From assembly GCA_903916675.1 (NCBI GenBank), contig CAIWXQ010000018.1:62001-126000 (forward strand): DNA of 64,000 nt, written 5' to 3'. Source of the DNA: an uncultured bacterium. GTDB lineage: Bacteria; Verrucomicrobiota; Kiritimatiellia; RFP12; CAIWXQ01. Both the position numbers and the translations under genes were made by a program. The notes under the pieces were generated by a model that saw nothing but the letters and a program-made list of their open reading frames with translations, had not been told where the DNA came from and did no database searches. Position 1 is the first letter of the stretch. Each line of letters opens with the position of its first letter. Of the stretch, positions 1 to 8,998 are shown piece by piece.

Positions 1-935
1 GCCAGGAGGCGCCGGAGCTCTCGCGCCGGTTCACCCACCTACTGACCCGCATGCTGGCCAAGGAGCCCAAGGACAGGCCACGGGATTGGAAGGCCGTGCT
101 CGAGTGCATCCGCTGCGTGCGCACGAACCGCCCCTTGCCAGGCGAGGCACCGCACCCCGGCGCCAGCACGATCTTTCTGGTTGCAACGGAGTCGGAGTCC
201 GCTGCGGACCTGATCGTTCCCGATCGCGGCTGGTACGGGACACGTCTAGTCTTCGTGATTCTCCTGCTGCTGACGGGCGGGCTTGCTGCCTGGTGGTTCA
301 CGCAGGGAAAGCCTGCCGATCGAAAAGCGCCGCGCCCGCTGCTGCGTAAACTGCCGGTCTCCGTTGCGTTGCCGGCGAAGCCCACGCCGCCGCAGCCTGC
401 GCCGGTTGCGCGGCACCAGGTCACCCCCGCGGAACAGGAGGCCATGGCACAGGTGGCCCGCGTCCTCTTGCGCGATGGCGTGGAGACCGCCAGCCGGCAG
501 GCCGCGGAAATCGCCGCGCAGCACGCCGCGTGGGGCGCGGACAGCGACTTCGCCGCACTGCAGAAGCTGCTGGTGCAGGCCAGGGCCGCGGAGCAGGCGG
601 CACTTGACACCTTCACGGCGGACAAGGGGAAGCCGTTCGCCCTTTCCCTCCGGAAGCAGTCGGTGAGCGGCACGATCGGAGACATGGCTGAGGGGCGCGT
701 ACATCTCGTGGTGCCGGGCAATGACGAGCAGACGTTCACGCTGGACGACCTGGGTGTCGGCGAGCGCCTCCGGCGGCTCAGCTGCGCGGGGGACGGCAGC
801 GCGGGCGCCGCGATCCTCGAGGCTGTCTGGGCTTGCCGGGCGCACGACTCCGCGTCGGCTCGCGCCACCCTCTCCTCAATCCCGCCGCCCAGCGGCCCGA
901 TCTTCCTGCGGGTCATCGACGAGCCGCAGCCGTAA
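1..935 (+). CDS. C-terminal part of a membrane-anchored Ser/Thr protein kinase (5' end outside window)
   Basis: The frame is open from base 3. The visible N-terminal part (RRFTHLLTRMLAKEP then KDRP) matches the end of the kinase catalytic domain, subdomain XI, where the conserved Arg of the KDRP motif sits. After the kinase end come a proline-containing linker and one membrane span (LVFVILLLLTGGLAAWWF, coded near 247-300). A 200-residue Ala-rich extracytoplasmic region of unknown fold follows. This is the usual plan of bacterial Hanks-type kinases: cytoplasmic kinase, one span, sensor. The catalytic core lies upstream and cannot be checked. The 3' end overlaps the converging ygiQ gene by 23 bases. 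Identification rests on a short motif plus topology. Confidence 0.72.
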   Translation, partial: QEAPELSRRFTHLLTRMLAKEPKDRPRDWKAVLECIRCVRTNRPLPGEAPHPGASTIFLVATESESAADLIVPDRGWYGTRLVFVILLLLTGGLAAWWFTQGKPADRKAPRPLLRKLPVSVALPAKPTPPQPAPVARHQVTPAEQEAMAQVARVLLRDGVETASRQAAEIAAQHAAWGADSDFAALQKLLVQARAAEQAALDTFTADKGKPFALSLRKQSVSGTIGDMAEGRVHLVVPGNDEQTFTLDDLGVGERLRRLSCAGDGSAGAAILEAVWACRAHDSASARATLSSIPPPSGPIFLRVIDEPQP

Positions 936-2619
936 GCGCATCCTTCTGTGCCTGCCGGGCGCGCGCGCCCTTCTCGACGAAAAGCGACTGCCCCGTTTCG
1001 GGGTCGCGTTCGGTCCAGTACATGGCCGTGGACCAGGTGGAAGGCGTCGGCGTGAAGACCTGTACCTGCTCGGGGAGCAACCCCAGCTCGCGTGCGGCAA
1101 ACTGCCGTACGTGCTGCATCTGTGCCTCTGTGCACCCAGGGTGCGCGGCGATAAAGTAGTAGGTCAGGAACTGCTTCAGCCCGCGCCGGGCGCTGGCTTC
1201 CAGGAAGCGCGCACGGAACGCCAGCAGCTTCTTCACGCCCGGCTTGCGCATGAGTTGCAGCACGGACTCCTCGCTGTGCTCGGGCGCAAGCTTGAGCTGT
1301 CCGGAAACATGATGCGCGACGAGCTCTTCCAGGTATTCCTGCCCGTGCGCACGGTCCGCCAGGACCATGTCGTGCCGCAAGCCGGAGGCCACGAACGCCT
1401 TGCGCACGCCGGGCAGGGCGCGCAGCCGCCGCAGCAGCGCGGTCTGCGGCCGATGGTCCACCGCCAGGTGCGGACAGATGTCGGGAAAGAGGCAGTGGCG
1501 GTTGGGGCAGGCGCCGCGAGTGGCGGCGCGTGCGCAGGCGATGCCGTACATGTTGGCGGTCGGGCCGCCGACGTCGGCGAGGATGCCACGGAACTTCGGG
1601 TGCCGCGCGAAGCGCGCGGCCTCGGCCATGATCGCATCCGCGCTGCGCGAGACCACCTGCCGCCCCTGGTGCATGGCAATGGCGCAGAAGGCGCACTCGC
1701 CATAGCAGCCGCGGTGTGTCGTGAGGGCGAAGCGGATCGTGTCCAGCGCCCGCACCGGGCCGCGTGCCGCGTCGTGCGGGTGGACGTCGAGTTCGAAGGG
1801 AAGGGCATGCAGGCGGTCCAGCTCCGCGGAGTCCGGCAACGGCGCGGGCGGCTGGTGTACGAGCCAGCGTGTGCTGTGCCGCTGCGCCAGCGGTTTCGCC
1901 GTGACGGGGTCCTGATTGGCGGCAAAGAGACGGAACATCTCCAGGAAGGCCGCACGCGCAGAGTCCACGCGGCCGGCCACCTCTTCATAGGCGGGGAGCA
2001 CGATTGCGTCCACGGGTGCGTCCTTGGCGGCGAAGCAGATGCCGCGCAGGTCGTGCCAGTCGCGACCGTCGCGCAGGCGGCGCGCGAGTTCCAGCACGGT
2101 GGCTTCGGCCATGCCGTAGACGAGCAGATCGGCCTTGGCGTCGAAGAGCAGGGCGCGGCGGACGGTGTCGGACCAGAAGTCGTAGTGCGCGATCCGGCGC
2201 AGGCTGGCTTCGATGCCGCCGAGTGCGATCGGCGCGCAGGGGCGGAAGGCGCGGCGGATCAGGTTAGCGTATGCGAGGCAGGCGCGGTCGGGGCGGCGAT
2301 CGTTGACGCCGCCGGGGGTGAAGTCGTCCTCGCGGCGTTTGCGGCCGGTGGCGGTGTAGTTGGCGACCATCGAATCCACGCAGCCGGCCGTGACGCCCCA
2401 GAAGAGGCGCGGCGCGCCGAGGCGGGCGATGTCGGCAATGGTTTGCGTGTCCGGCTGCGCGATCACTCCGACGCGGAAGCCGGCAGCCTCGAGGCTGCGG
2501 CCGATGAGCGCGACACCGGAGAAGGGCGAGTCGAGGTAGGCGTCGCCGGAGACAAGGATCACGTCCAGCGCTTCCCATCCGCGCGCCGTCATCTCCGGCC
2601 GTGTGGAGGGGAGGAACAT
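913..2619 (-). CDS. ygiQ: YgiQ family radical SAM protein
   Basis: 568 residues, within the range of the YgiQ/UPF0313 family (usually somewhat longer). The N-terminal half has the family's start (ALDVILVSGDAYLDSP, then GVTAGCVDSMVANYT). The radical SAM cluster motif CX3CX2C is at C305, C309 and C312 in THRGCYGECAFC. Such proteins bind a 4Fe-4S cluster and SAM; the substrate of YgiQ is not established. The gene starts three bases after the queF stop, so the two are probably co-transcribed. Its last codons overlap the end of the converging kinase gene. Confidence 0.9.
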   Translation of the reverse strand: MFLPSTRPEMTARGWEALDVILVSGDAYLDSPFSGVALIGRSLEAAGFRVGVIAQPDTQTIADIARLGAPRLFWGVTAGCVDSMVANYTATGRKRREDDFTPGGVNDRRPDRACLAYANLIRRAFRPCAPIALGGIEASLRRIAHYDFWSDTVRRALLFDAKADLLVYGMAEATVLELARRLRDGRDWHDLRGICFAAKDAPVDAIVLPAYEEVAGRVDSARAAFLEMFRLFAANQDPVTAKPLAQRHSTRWLVHQPPAPLPDSAELDRLHALPFELDVHPHDAARGPVRALDTIRFALTTHRGCYGECAFCAIAMHQGRQVVSRSADAIMAEAARFARHPKFRGILADVGGPTANMYGIACARAATRGACPNRHCLFPDICPHLAVDHRPQTALLRRLRALPGVRKAFVASGLRHDMVLADRAHGQEYLEELVAHHVSGQLKLAPEHSEESVLQLMRKPGVKKLLAFRARFLEASARRGLKQFLTYYFIAAHPGCTEAQMQHVRQFAARELGLLPEQVQVFTPTPSTWSTAMYWTERDPETGQSLFVEKGARARQAQKDALTAAARR

Positions 2620-2622
2620 GGA

Positions 2623-3048
2623 TCAGGCCGGATGGGTGGCGGTTACGACAAGAGCGATGCCGCCGCGGGCGGTGAAGTGGCCGGTGACCGTGGCGCGGCG
2701 CGGCTGGCAGCAGGCGACAAGGTCGTCGAGGATGCGGTTGACGATCGTCTCGGCGAAGCACCCTTGGTTGCGGAAGGAGCCGAGGTAGAGCTTGAGCGAC
2801 TTGCTCTCCACGCAGTACCGGCGCGGCCAGTAGTCGATGGCAATGTGCGCGAAGTCGGGCTGGCCCGTGACTGGGCAGAGCGAGGTGAACTCGGGGCAGT
2901 CGAAGGTGATCTGATAGGCGCGCCGGGGTGACGGGTTGTGGAAGGCCTCGAGGCGGGCCTGGTCGGGCGAGGGGGGGGGTGGCTGCGTGCCGCCGCCGAG
3001 GAGGGTCAGGCCGTGCGCGGCAAGAGTGCGTCGGGAGGGGCGTTTCAT
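2623..3048 (-). CDS. queF: NADPH-dependent preQ0 reductase (7-cyano-7-deazaguanine reductase)
   Basis: 141 residues when started at the ATG at 3048; a longer open frame to 3108 has no family similarity. This is the short, unimodular QueF class. The nucleophilic cysteine is C58 in CPVTGQPDF, the nearby acid is D65, and the NADPH-binding motif ESKSLKLYLGSFRN begins at E81. QueF reduces the nitrile of preQ0 to the amine of preQ1 in queuosine biosynthesis. No other queuosine gene is in the window. A Pro/Gly-rich stretch (GGGTQPPPPSPDQ) near residue 20 is unusual for the family. A GAGGA-like sequence lies upstream of the chosen start. Confidence 0.93.
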   Translation of the reverse strand: MKRPSRRTLAAHGLTLLGGGTQPPPPSPDQARLEAFHNPSPRRAYQITFDCPEFTSLCPVTGQPDFAHIAIDYWPRRYCVESKSLKLYLGSFRNQGCFAETIVNRILDDLVACCQPRRATVTGHFTARGGIALVVTATHPA

Positions 3049-3135
3049 GGCGGCGATTATCCTCGCGCCGGAGCCGACGTCAAGCGCCGACGCGCAAGAA
3101 CTATACACGACGCCAGAAATTCTTGCGGCGGTTCA

Positions 3136-3189
3136 GGTAGGGACGCCTCTCCGAGGCGTCCGCGGACGGCTCGGAGAGCCATCCCTACC
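3136..3189. repeat. 54-bp double-hairpin repeat, copy 1
   Basis: Outer arms GGTAGGGAC and its imperfect complement ATCCCTACC enclose two inner hairpins, (GGAC)GCCTC-TCC-GAGGC(GTCC) and GGCTC-GGA-GAGCC, joined by the palindrome GTCCGCGGAC. The same 54-bp design recurs at 37475 and 47815. Here the element lies between queF (minus) and the prepilin gene (plus). Copies differ by compensated changes in the hairpin arms, which argues that secondary structure is selected. Confidence 0.9.
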
Positions 3190-3249
3190 TGTGCGGAAAA
3201 CGCAAGTCCTTATGACGGACGCATCGCCCCGGCCAAAAAACAGTTGCCC

Positions 3250-3277
3250 TTGCCTGACGGGCGTGCAACAATAATAA
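3250..3277 (+). promoter_or_regulatory. possible sigma70-type promoter of the prepilin gene
   Basis: TTGCCT at 3250 and TAATAA at 3272 are separated by 16 bases, in an AT-richer stretch about 70 bases upstream of the prepilin start. A small hairpin (TGCCT / AGGCA) follows in the leader. Only sequence resemblance supports this. Confidence 0.3.
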
Positions 3278-3344
3278 CAACTCCTGCCTAAAAAGAGGCA
3301 GTGCGCCGAAGGCAAACAGGAATTCTTTAGCAAGGAGAGAGCAC

Positions 3345-4073
3345 ATGATCCTGCGGAAAAAAGGGTTCACGCTGATCGAAATGATGGTTGTGATCGCGAT
3401 CATTGCGATTCTGGCTGCCGCGCTCTTCCCGGCGATTCAAGGCGCCATCAACACGGCCAAGGCCAGTTCATACAAGCAGAAGGGCCGCGGAATCTGGGTC
3501 GGCATTGTGTCGGCGAACGCGGACCGCGAACCGATCGGTAAACAGCCATTATGGCCGGGCAACGGCTCGCAGGACATAAAGAATGGAGCCGGGGTCGTGT
3601 TCAACCCGACCAACTCGCTGTCGACCGACTACTTTCAGGGCCTGATGGTGTGCGATGCCAGCGGGAAACCGGTGTCAGACACATCGATGAGCTACGTTTC
3701 CGACCTGAACCCCACCCTGCTGGGCGGGCTGGACTGGCCGGCCCTGGCGGACGGCACCTTCCCCTCAACCGGAGCAAACAACATGTGGAACATGCTTGCG
3801 GTCTCGGACGCCTCGCCGTCTGGCGATTCTTTCCTGATCTCACGTAACTTTGGGATCCCTGCATGGACCCCTAAATCTTCCGTCTCTGTTGCCACGGTCA
3901 ATACGACGAATGTGACCCTGAACAGCGCTTCCAGCCTCGGTCAGACCCGCGCCATCTGGGTGACGCGTGGCGGCGGGTGCATCGACCAGAAGAAGCTATA
4001 CCTCGCGGGCACTGCAATGTTCGCCTCGACCAACTCCTACACTTTCATTACGGCGGCGGCGACGCTCCCGTAA
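3345..4073 (+). CDS. type IV pilin-like / type II secretion pseudopilin precursor
   Basis: 242 residues. The N-terminus is a class III prepilin signal: short basic leader MILRKKG, then FTLIEMMVVIAIIAILAAALF with the conserved Glu at +5 of the mature protein. A prepilin peptidase would cut after the Gly and methylate the Phe. The rest is a globular domain of about 200 residues, common in large numbers in PVC genomes, with unknown specific role. A strong AAGGAG ribosome site lies at about 3331. The gene stands alone between a possible promoter and a clear terminator, so it looks monocistronic. No pilus assembly genes are nearby. Confidence 0.85.
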   Translation: MILRKKGFTLIEMMVVIAIIAILAAALFPAIQGAINTAKASSYKQKGRGIWVGIVSANADREPIGKQPLWPGNGSQDIKNGAGVVFNPTNSLSTDYFQGLMVCDASGKPVSDTSMSYVSDLNPTLLGGLDWPALADGTFPSTGANNMWNMLAVSDASPSGDSFLISRNFGIPAWTPKSSVSVATVNTTNVTLNSASSLGQTRAIWVTRGGGCIDQKKLYLAGTAMFASTNSYTFITAAATLP

Positions 4074-4100
4074 CGTCAGGTCTGCGATGATTTCTGTTCG

Positions 4101-4137
4101 ATCGGCGTCCTCCCCTGGGGGACGCCGATTCGTTTTT
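4101..4137 (+). terminator. intrinsic terminator after the prepilin gene
   Basis: A perfect 10-bp stem ATCGGCGTCC / GGACGCCGAT with a 9-base loop is followed by TCGTTTTT. It begins 27 bases after the prepilin stop codon. Confidence 0.85.
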
Positions 4138-4288
4138 CAGCAGCGAGATAACGGCTGCGGATCTCCCATTGCTGAACGGGCAGGTGGTCTCTTGGCCGGG
4201 TTCTCATCTCGGCGCGCGAGGAACCGCGCGCCCGTCCTTTGCCCCTGACTTCTGGCACCTGTAGTTTATTTGCGGTATTGTTCTCCGT

Positions 4289-6520
4289 GTGATTGCCCAT
4301 GTGACAGTGGACGTAGCGGTCGACCGCCTCTTCGACTACCTCGTGCCGGACTGCCTGCGCGACCGCGCAGTTCCCGGCGCGCGGGTCCGCGTGCCGTTCG
4401 GACGGCGGACGATCACGGGATACGTGGTGGAGGTGGTCGATCAGGTGGATCGGACAGATCCGACTGATCTGCTGGGAATGGCCATTGCGCCGCGGCCGCT
4501 GAAGAGCATTCTCTCCATTGTCGGCGCAGACCCGTTTCTCACCGGACCGGTTCTGAAACTCCTGCAATGGCTGGCGGATTACTACTGTGCGCCGCTGGAG
4601 GCCGCCATCCGCAGTGCGCTGCCGGCGCCGGTGCGCGCTGCCGGCGCGCGTCCGAAGGAACAGTTGTTCGTGGAACTGCCGGATCGCAAGGGCACAATGG
4701 GCCCGAAGTTGACGCCGCGCCAGATCGAGATCCTGGCGCAAATCCGCCAAGTCAACGGCGGCTGGGCCGCCGCGCTTTGCCGCGAATTGTGCTGCACTCC
4801 CGAATTGCTGCGCAAGCTGGCAACGGCCGGCGCGATTGTTCTTGAGCCGCGGGTCCTGCGGCGCGATCCGCTGGCTAACCGCACGGTGCTGCCGACCCGG
4901 CCGCTGCTGCTGATGCCGGAGCAGGCTGCGGCGCTGGCGCAGGCAAAAGCCTTGTGCGATGCGGCTGAATCGCGCCCGCTGCTGCTGCTGGGCGTCACCA
5001 ACAGCGGCAAGACCGAGGTCTACCTGCAGGCGATTGCGCACGTGCTGGCGCAGGGGCGCGGGGCCATCGTGCTGGTGCCGGAGATTGCGCTCACGCCGCA
5101 GACGGTCCAGCGCTTCGCAGGGCGCTTCGGATCGCAGGTGGCGGTGCTGCACAGCGCGCTGAGCGACGGCGAGCGGCACGACGAATGGCACCGTATCCGC
5201 ACAGGCGAGGCGCGTGTGGTGGTCGGCCCGCGCTCCGCAGTCTTTGCGCCGCTCCCCCGGCTGGGGCTGATCGTCGTGGATGAGGAGCACGAGCCGAGCT
5301 ACAAGCAGGACGAGGCACCCCGCTACCACGCGCGCGATGTGGCGGTCATGCGCGGCCGCATCGAGCGCTGCGCCGTGATCCTCGGCTCCGCCACGCCGGC
5401 CATGGAGAGCTGGCAGAACGCGCAAGCCGGCAAGTACCTTTTGGCGCGCATGTCCTGCCGGGTGGACAATCGCCCGCGTCCCGCCGTGCGCATCGTGGAC
5501 ATGCGCATCGAGGCGGCCAAAGCCGGGCATGTGCAGGTCTTTTCGACCGCGTTGCTCGACGCCATTCAGGACCGGCTGTCGCAGGGCGAGCAGTCGATCC
5601 TCTTCCTCAACCGCCGCGGCTATGCCGCCGCGCTGATCTGCCCGCGCTGCGGGCATGTCGAGACCTGCGAGGCCTGCAACCAGGCCTTCACCTACCATCA
5701 GGCCGACACCTGCTTGCGCTGCCACACCTGCGGCGCCTTCCGGCAGGTGCCGACTGCTTGCCCCGACTGCGGCGATCCGGCGTTCAAATACCAGGGATTC
5801 GGCACGCAGCGCGTGGAGGCGATCCTCCAGAAATGCTTCCCGCAGGCGCGCATCGGGCGCCTGGACGCGGACATCACGGCGCGGCGGCACAGCCACGACG
5901 AGGTGCTGGGCGCCTTTCGCACCGGACGCACCGACATCCTGCTCGGCACGCAGATGATCGCCAAGGGGCTGCATTTCCCGAGCGTGACGCTGGTGGGGGT
6001 GGTGGCGGCGGACATGAGCCTGCATCTGCCGGACTTTCGCGCGGGCGAACGGACCTTCCAACTTCTGGCGCAGGTCTCCGGCCGCGCGGGGCGGGGCGAC
6101 CTTCCCGGCGAGGTCATCATCCAGACCTACACGCCCGGCCACCCGGCGGTGATCGCGGCTGAGACTGCGGACTTCGAGACCTTCGCAGCGGCAGAACTGG
6201 CCGACCGCCGCAGCATTGGGTTTCCTCCGTTCATGAAGCTGGCCTGTCTGACGCTGCGCGGCCCAGCCGAGGCGCGGGTGGCGATGTTCGCCTGCAAATT
6301 GGCCGAACGCATCTTGGCGCATGCTGCCGCCGGCCTGTCAGTCACCGACGCCCTGCCGGCGCCGCGCGCCAAGGCCAAAGGCGAGTTTCGTTACCAGATC
6401 CTGCTGCGCGCCGCCACGATGCGGCAGATTCAGCCGCCGCTGCGGCAGGCGGTGGCGGAGACGAAACTTCCAGCGGATATGGCGCTGGCGATTGATGTGG
6501 ACGCCGTGAACATCCTGTAG
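4289..6520 (+). CDS. priA: primosomal protein N' (replication restart helicase PriA)
   Basis: 743 residues, full length. The N-terminal DNA-binding domain opens with VIAHVTVDVAVDRLFDYLVP. The helicase core has Walker A GVTNSGKTEVYL at about residue 235 and the DEEH box near 331. The zinc region follows at about 450, with paired cysteines in CPRCGHVETCEACNQ and CLRCHTCG. The C-terminus carries the GRAGRGDLPGEVIIQTY motif. PriA recognises stalled forks and reloads the replicative helicase. The start chosen is GTG at 4289, which gives the usual PriA N-terminus. No strong ribosome site is visible. A different gene lies on each side. Confidence 0.96.
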   Translation: MIAHVTVDVAVDRLFDYLVPDCLRDRAVPGARVRVPFGRRTITGYVVEVVDQVDRTDPTDLLGMAIAPRPLKSILSIVGADPFLTGPVLKLLQWLADYYCAPLEAAIRSALPAPVRAAGARPKEQLFVELPDRKGTMGPKLTPRQIEILAQIRQVNGGWAAALCRELCCTPELLRKLATAGAIVLEPRVLRRDPLANRTVLPTRPLLLMPEQAAALAQAKALCDAAESRPLLLLGVTNSGKTEVYLQAIAHVLAQGRGAIVLVPEIALTPQTVQRFAGRFGSQVAVLHSALSDGERHDEWHRIRTGEARVVVGPRSAVFAPLPRLGLIVVDEEHEPSYKQDEAPRYHARDVAVMRGRIERCAVILGSATPAMESWQNAQAGKYLLARMSCRVDNRPRPAVRIVDMRIEAAKAGHVQVFSTALLDAIQDRLSQGEQSILFLNRRGYAAALICPRCGHVETCEACNQAFTYHQADTCLRCHTCGAFRQVPTACPDCGDPAFKYQGFGTQRVEAILQKCFPQARIGRLDADITARRHSHDEVLGAFRTGRTDILLGTQMIAKGLHFPSVTLVGVVAADMSLHLPDFRAGERTFQLLAQVSGRAGRGDLPGEVIIQTYTPGHPAVIAAETADFETFAAAELADRRSIGFPPFMKLACLTLRGPAEARVAMFACKLAERILAHAAAGLSVTDALPAPRAKAKGEFRYQILLRAATMRQIQPPLRQAVAETKLPADMALAIDVDAVNIL

Positions 6521-6565
6521 CCGGAAACGGACGGGAAATGGCCGCTTCCGGGCGCGTTTCCATGT

Positions 6566-6594
6566 TTGCGCCCGACGGGCGGATTCGCTATCAT
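6566..6594 (+). promoter_or_regulatory. probable sigma70-type promoter
   Basis: TTGCGC at 6566 and TATCAT at 6589 have the optimal 17-base spacing, followed by an AT-rich discriminator. The expected transcript would have a leader of about 100 bases before the gene at 6705. Confidence 0.42.
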
Positions 6595-6704
6595 ATTTTT
6601 TACGCCGATTGGTTGGCGCGATGCGCATTCCGTGCTTGCCTTTGCGCGGATTTGCGGCTACCACTTATGGAACGGTTCATGGAAGGCAGAAGGAGTCGTC
6701 ACAC

Positions 6705-7208
6705 ATGAAGAAGTTGCTTTCGAGTCTGGCCCTTGTGGGAGCCCTGACAACCGGCGTGCTGGCGCAGGATATCTGGCCGCTGGACATCTCCATGTTCGAT
6801 TGGATCGCCCGTCCGACCGAGGTCGTCGGCCTGCGCGTGGGCGTGCCCTACGGGTTCAACAGCGCGGTCACCGGTTTCGACGTGGGCCTCGTTGGCCAGT
6901 CACAGCATGCCTGGGCCTTTCAGGTCAACGCCTTCTACAGCTGCGTCAACGACACCATGGGTGGCCTGCAGGTCGCCAGCGTGAACTATGCCGGTCACCT
7001 GACGGGCATACAGGTCAGCCTTTGGAATACCGCGCAGACCATGAACGGCCTTCAGGTCGGCGTGATCAATCTGGCGGATCAGGTCGAAGGGTTTCAGATC
7101 GGCCTCATTAACCGCACGGAACTGATGCACGGCTACCAGATTGGCCTGGTCAACGTCATCCGCGAGTCGCCGGTGCCGTTCGCGCCGGTTGTCAACTTCA
7201 TGTTCTGA
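6705..7208 (+). CDS. small secreted protein with glycine/asparagine pentapeptide-like repeats
   Basis: 167 residues from the ATG at 6705, which has an AAGGAG site at 6690. A signal peptide (MKKLLSSLALVGALTTGVLAQ) is clear. The mature part contains a periodic GLQVG-type pattern (GGLQVASVNYAG, GIQVSLWNTAQ, GLQVGVINLADQ, GFQIGLINRTE, GYQIGLVN) with a step of about 16-18 residues. This periodicity resembles the LA_2272 type of surface-repeat proteins and suggests a beta-solenoid or small barrel at the cell surface. Function is unknown. It has its own promoter and terminator and so looks monocistronic. A longer frame upstream to 6609 is unlikely to be translated. Confidence 0.75.
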   Translation: MKKLLSSLALVGALTTGVLAQDIWPLDISMFDWIARPTEVVGLRVGVPYGFNSAVTGFDVGLVGQSQHAWAFQVNAFYSCVNDTMGGLQVASVNYAGHLTGIQVSLWNTAQTMNGLQVGVINLADQVEGFQIGLINRTELMHGYQIGLVNVIRESPVPFAPVVNFMF

Positions 7209-7236
7209 CCGGGTCCGTAAACCCCGTTTCGCGAAG

Positions 7237-7274
7237 CGGCCGTGAACCCGTGTTGGGCTCCCGGCCGTTTTTTT
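7237..7274 (+). terminator. intrinsic terminator
   Basis: CGGCCG at 7237 pairs with CGGCCG at 7262, and ACCC/GGGT-type pairs lie inside. Seven T residues follow. It ends six bases before the start of the next gene, so transcripts are separated despite the tight packing. Confidence 0.85.
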
Positions 7275-7279
7275 CTGCC

Positions 7280-8503
7280 ATGAAAATCAAGCCCTTCGCC
7301 GCCCTTTGTCCCGCGCCGGCGCGCGCTGCTAGTGTCGCCGCCCTGCCGTACGACGTCATGGATACCTCCGAGGCCCGCACGTTGGCGGCCGGCAATCCGG
7401 ACAGCTTCCTGCGCGTCTCGCGCCCTGAGATCGATCTGCCGGCCAGCATCGACATCCATGACGATGTTGTCTATGCGCAGGGGGTGAAGAACCTCCGGGA
7501 TTTCCAGGCGCGCGGCGTGCTGATCCGCGAGCCGGGCGAGCGCCTCTACATCTACCGGCAGGTCATGGGCGCGCATAGTCAGACCGGCCTCGTCACCTGC
7601 TGCCACATCGACGACTACGCCCAGGACGTCATCCGCAAGCACGAGAAGACGCGCAAGGACAAGGAGGATGATCGCACCCGCCATTGCCTGGAGCTAAACG
7701 CCAACTCCGGGTTGGTTTTCCTGACCTACCGCGGCGTTGCGGCCATCGACTGCCTCGTGGCGCAAACCATTGCCGGCGTGCCGCTCTACGACTTCACCGC
7801 TGTGGACGGCATCCGCCACACGGTCTGGCGCGTGGCTGGTGCGGCCGAGCCATGGATCCAGGCCTTTGCCGCAGTCCCCTGTTGCTACGTGGCGGACGGC
7901 CACCACCGCGCCGCCGCCGCGGCCCGCGCCGGCCGCATGCGCCGCGAGTCCAATCCAAAGCACACCGGCTGCGAGGAGTACAACTGGTTCCTTGCGGCGC
8001 TTTTCCCCGCTGCGCAGCTCCGCATCCTGCCGTACAACCGCTGCGTGAGGGATCTCAACGGCCTCTCGCCGGAGGCTTTCCTGCAGCAGGTTGGCCGCAT
8101 CTTCACGTGCGAGCCTGCGAGCGCCGCCGAGCCAGCCGGCCCGCGCCAGGTGCACATGTACTTCGCCGGCCGCTGGTATCGCCTGTCGTGGCCCGAGGTT
8201 GTCGGCGGCGATCCGGTCGGCCGCCTCGATGTGAGCGTGCTGCAGAACCGCCTGCTGGCCTCCGTGCTCGGCATCGACGACCCGCGCACCAGCCAGCGCA
8301 TCAGTTTTGTGGGCGGCATCCGCGGCACCAGCGAACTCGTCAAGCGCGTGGACTCCGGACGCGAGGCCGTGGCGTTCTCCCTGTATCCAGTCAGCGTGGA
8401 CCAGATGATGGACATCGCTGATGCCGGCCAGATCATGCCGCCCAAGAGCACCTGGTTCGAGCCCAAGCTGCGCTCTGGACTGCTGGTGCATACCTTGGAG
8501 TGA
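7280..8503 (+). CDS. DUF1015 family protein
   Basis: 407 residues from the ATG at 7280 (MKIKPFAALCPAP). The family's landmarks are present: AALPYDVMDTSEAR near the N-terminus, LRVSRPEIDLP, YIYRQVM, and the central YVADGHHRAAAAAR motif. The C-terminal part contains FVGGIRGTSELVKRVDSG and FSLYPVSVDQMMDIADAGQIMPPKSTWFEPKLRSGLLVH. DUF1015 proteins are widespread, about 400 residues long, and lack a firm biochemical role; they are often found near serine biosynthesis genes in other genomes. Here no such partner is adjacent. The stop codon falls at the edge of a palindromic repeat. Confidence 0.9.
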   Translation: MKIKPFAALCPAPARAASVAALPYDVMDTSEARTLAAGNPDSFLRVSRPEIDLPASIDIHDDVVYAQGVKNLRDFQARGVLIREPGERLYIYRQVMGAHSQTGLVTCCHIDDYAQDVIRKHEKTRKDKEDDRTRHCLELNANSGLVFLTYRGVAAIDCLVAQTIAGVPLYDFTAVDGIRHTVWRVAGAAEPWIQAFAAVPCCYVADGHHRAAAAARAGRMRRESNPKHTGCEEYNWFLAALFPAAQLRILPYNRCVRDLNGLSPEAFLQQVGRIFTCEPASAAEPAGPRQVHMYFAGRWYRLSWPEVVGGDPVGRLDVSVLQNRLLASVLGIDDPRTSQRISFVGGIRGTSELVKRVDSGREAVAFSLYPVSVDQMMDIADAGQIMPPKSTWFEPKLRSGLLVHTLE

Positions 8504-8606
8504 GAAGTAACCGGTAATCAGTAAGCAGTGATCAGCCGAGTTTGTATCGTTGCCCGACACTGCTGACTGCTTACTGATCACTGCTTACTGATCACTGGTC
8601 ACTCTC
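8504..8606. repeat. palindromic repeat of the CAGTAAGCAGTGATCAG family
   Basis: The left arm (AACCGGTAATCAGTAAGCAG, then TGATCAG) is repeated in inverted form on the right (CTGCTTACTGATCACTGG and a further CTGCTTACTGATCA unit). The loop is about 45 bases. A related but diverged copy lies at 37922-37995. The element fills the whole gap between the DUF1015 gene and acylphosphatase. Confidence 0.85.
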
Positions 8607-8612
8607 GCATCC

Positions 8613-8885
8613 ATGCCCTCTGCTTGCAATATTCGCATCACCGGTCAAGTGCATGGCGTCGGCTTTCGCCACACCTGCTGCCGGCAGGCGCGCCTCCTGG
8701 GCGTAACTGGCTGGGTGCGCAATGCCGCGGACGGCACTGTTGAGATTCACGCCGAGGGGATGGCGTGCGCGGTCGAGGCGCTGATTGCCTGGTGCCACGA
8801 CGGCCCATCCGGTGCCCATGTGCGCGACGTGCAAACCAACCCCGCGGCAGAAACCAAGGCCGTGACGTTTGACGTGAGATTCTGA
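8613..8885 (+). CDS. acyP: acylphosphatase
   Basis: 90 residues, the normal size. The family signature GQVHGVGFR gives the phosphate-binding loop and catalytic Arg (R19); the catalytic Asn is N37 in VRNAADGTVEIHAEG. The enzyme hydrolyses acyl phosphates such as acetyl or carbamoyl phosphate. It runs in the same direction as the DUF1015 gene but is separated from it by a palindromic repeat, so co-transcription is uncertain. No ribosome site is obvious. Confidence 0.92.
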   Translation: MPSACNIRITGQVHGVGFRHTCCRQARLLGVTGWVRNAADGTVEIHAEGMACAVEALIAWCHDGPSGAHVRDVQTNPAAETKAVTFDVRF

Positions 8886-8998
8886 CGGAACAGTTCTGGA
8901 ATCAGGAACATCCTGACGCGGTTCTGGAATTCAGGAAAATCGTCCTTACCACAATCGAACAGCTCACGCAGCCGACAGCCGCGGCAGCCTCTGTGCGC

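Noticed and set aside
721-2931. 736-residue open frame opposite ygiQ and queF
   Set aside because: It is an antisense shadow in high-GC DNA. The minus strand carries two clear families (YgiQ, QueF), and the plus-strand translation has no recognisable domain.
4076-6322. 748-residue open frame opposite priA
   Set aside because: PriA motifs fill the plus strand; the antisense frame is Arg/Ala/His-rich and resembles nothing.
8886-8998. Duplicated TTCTGGAAT motif in the acylphosphatase-tatD gap
   Set aside because: Two short direct copies 29 bases apart; too small and imperfect to name a site, and no gene is evident.
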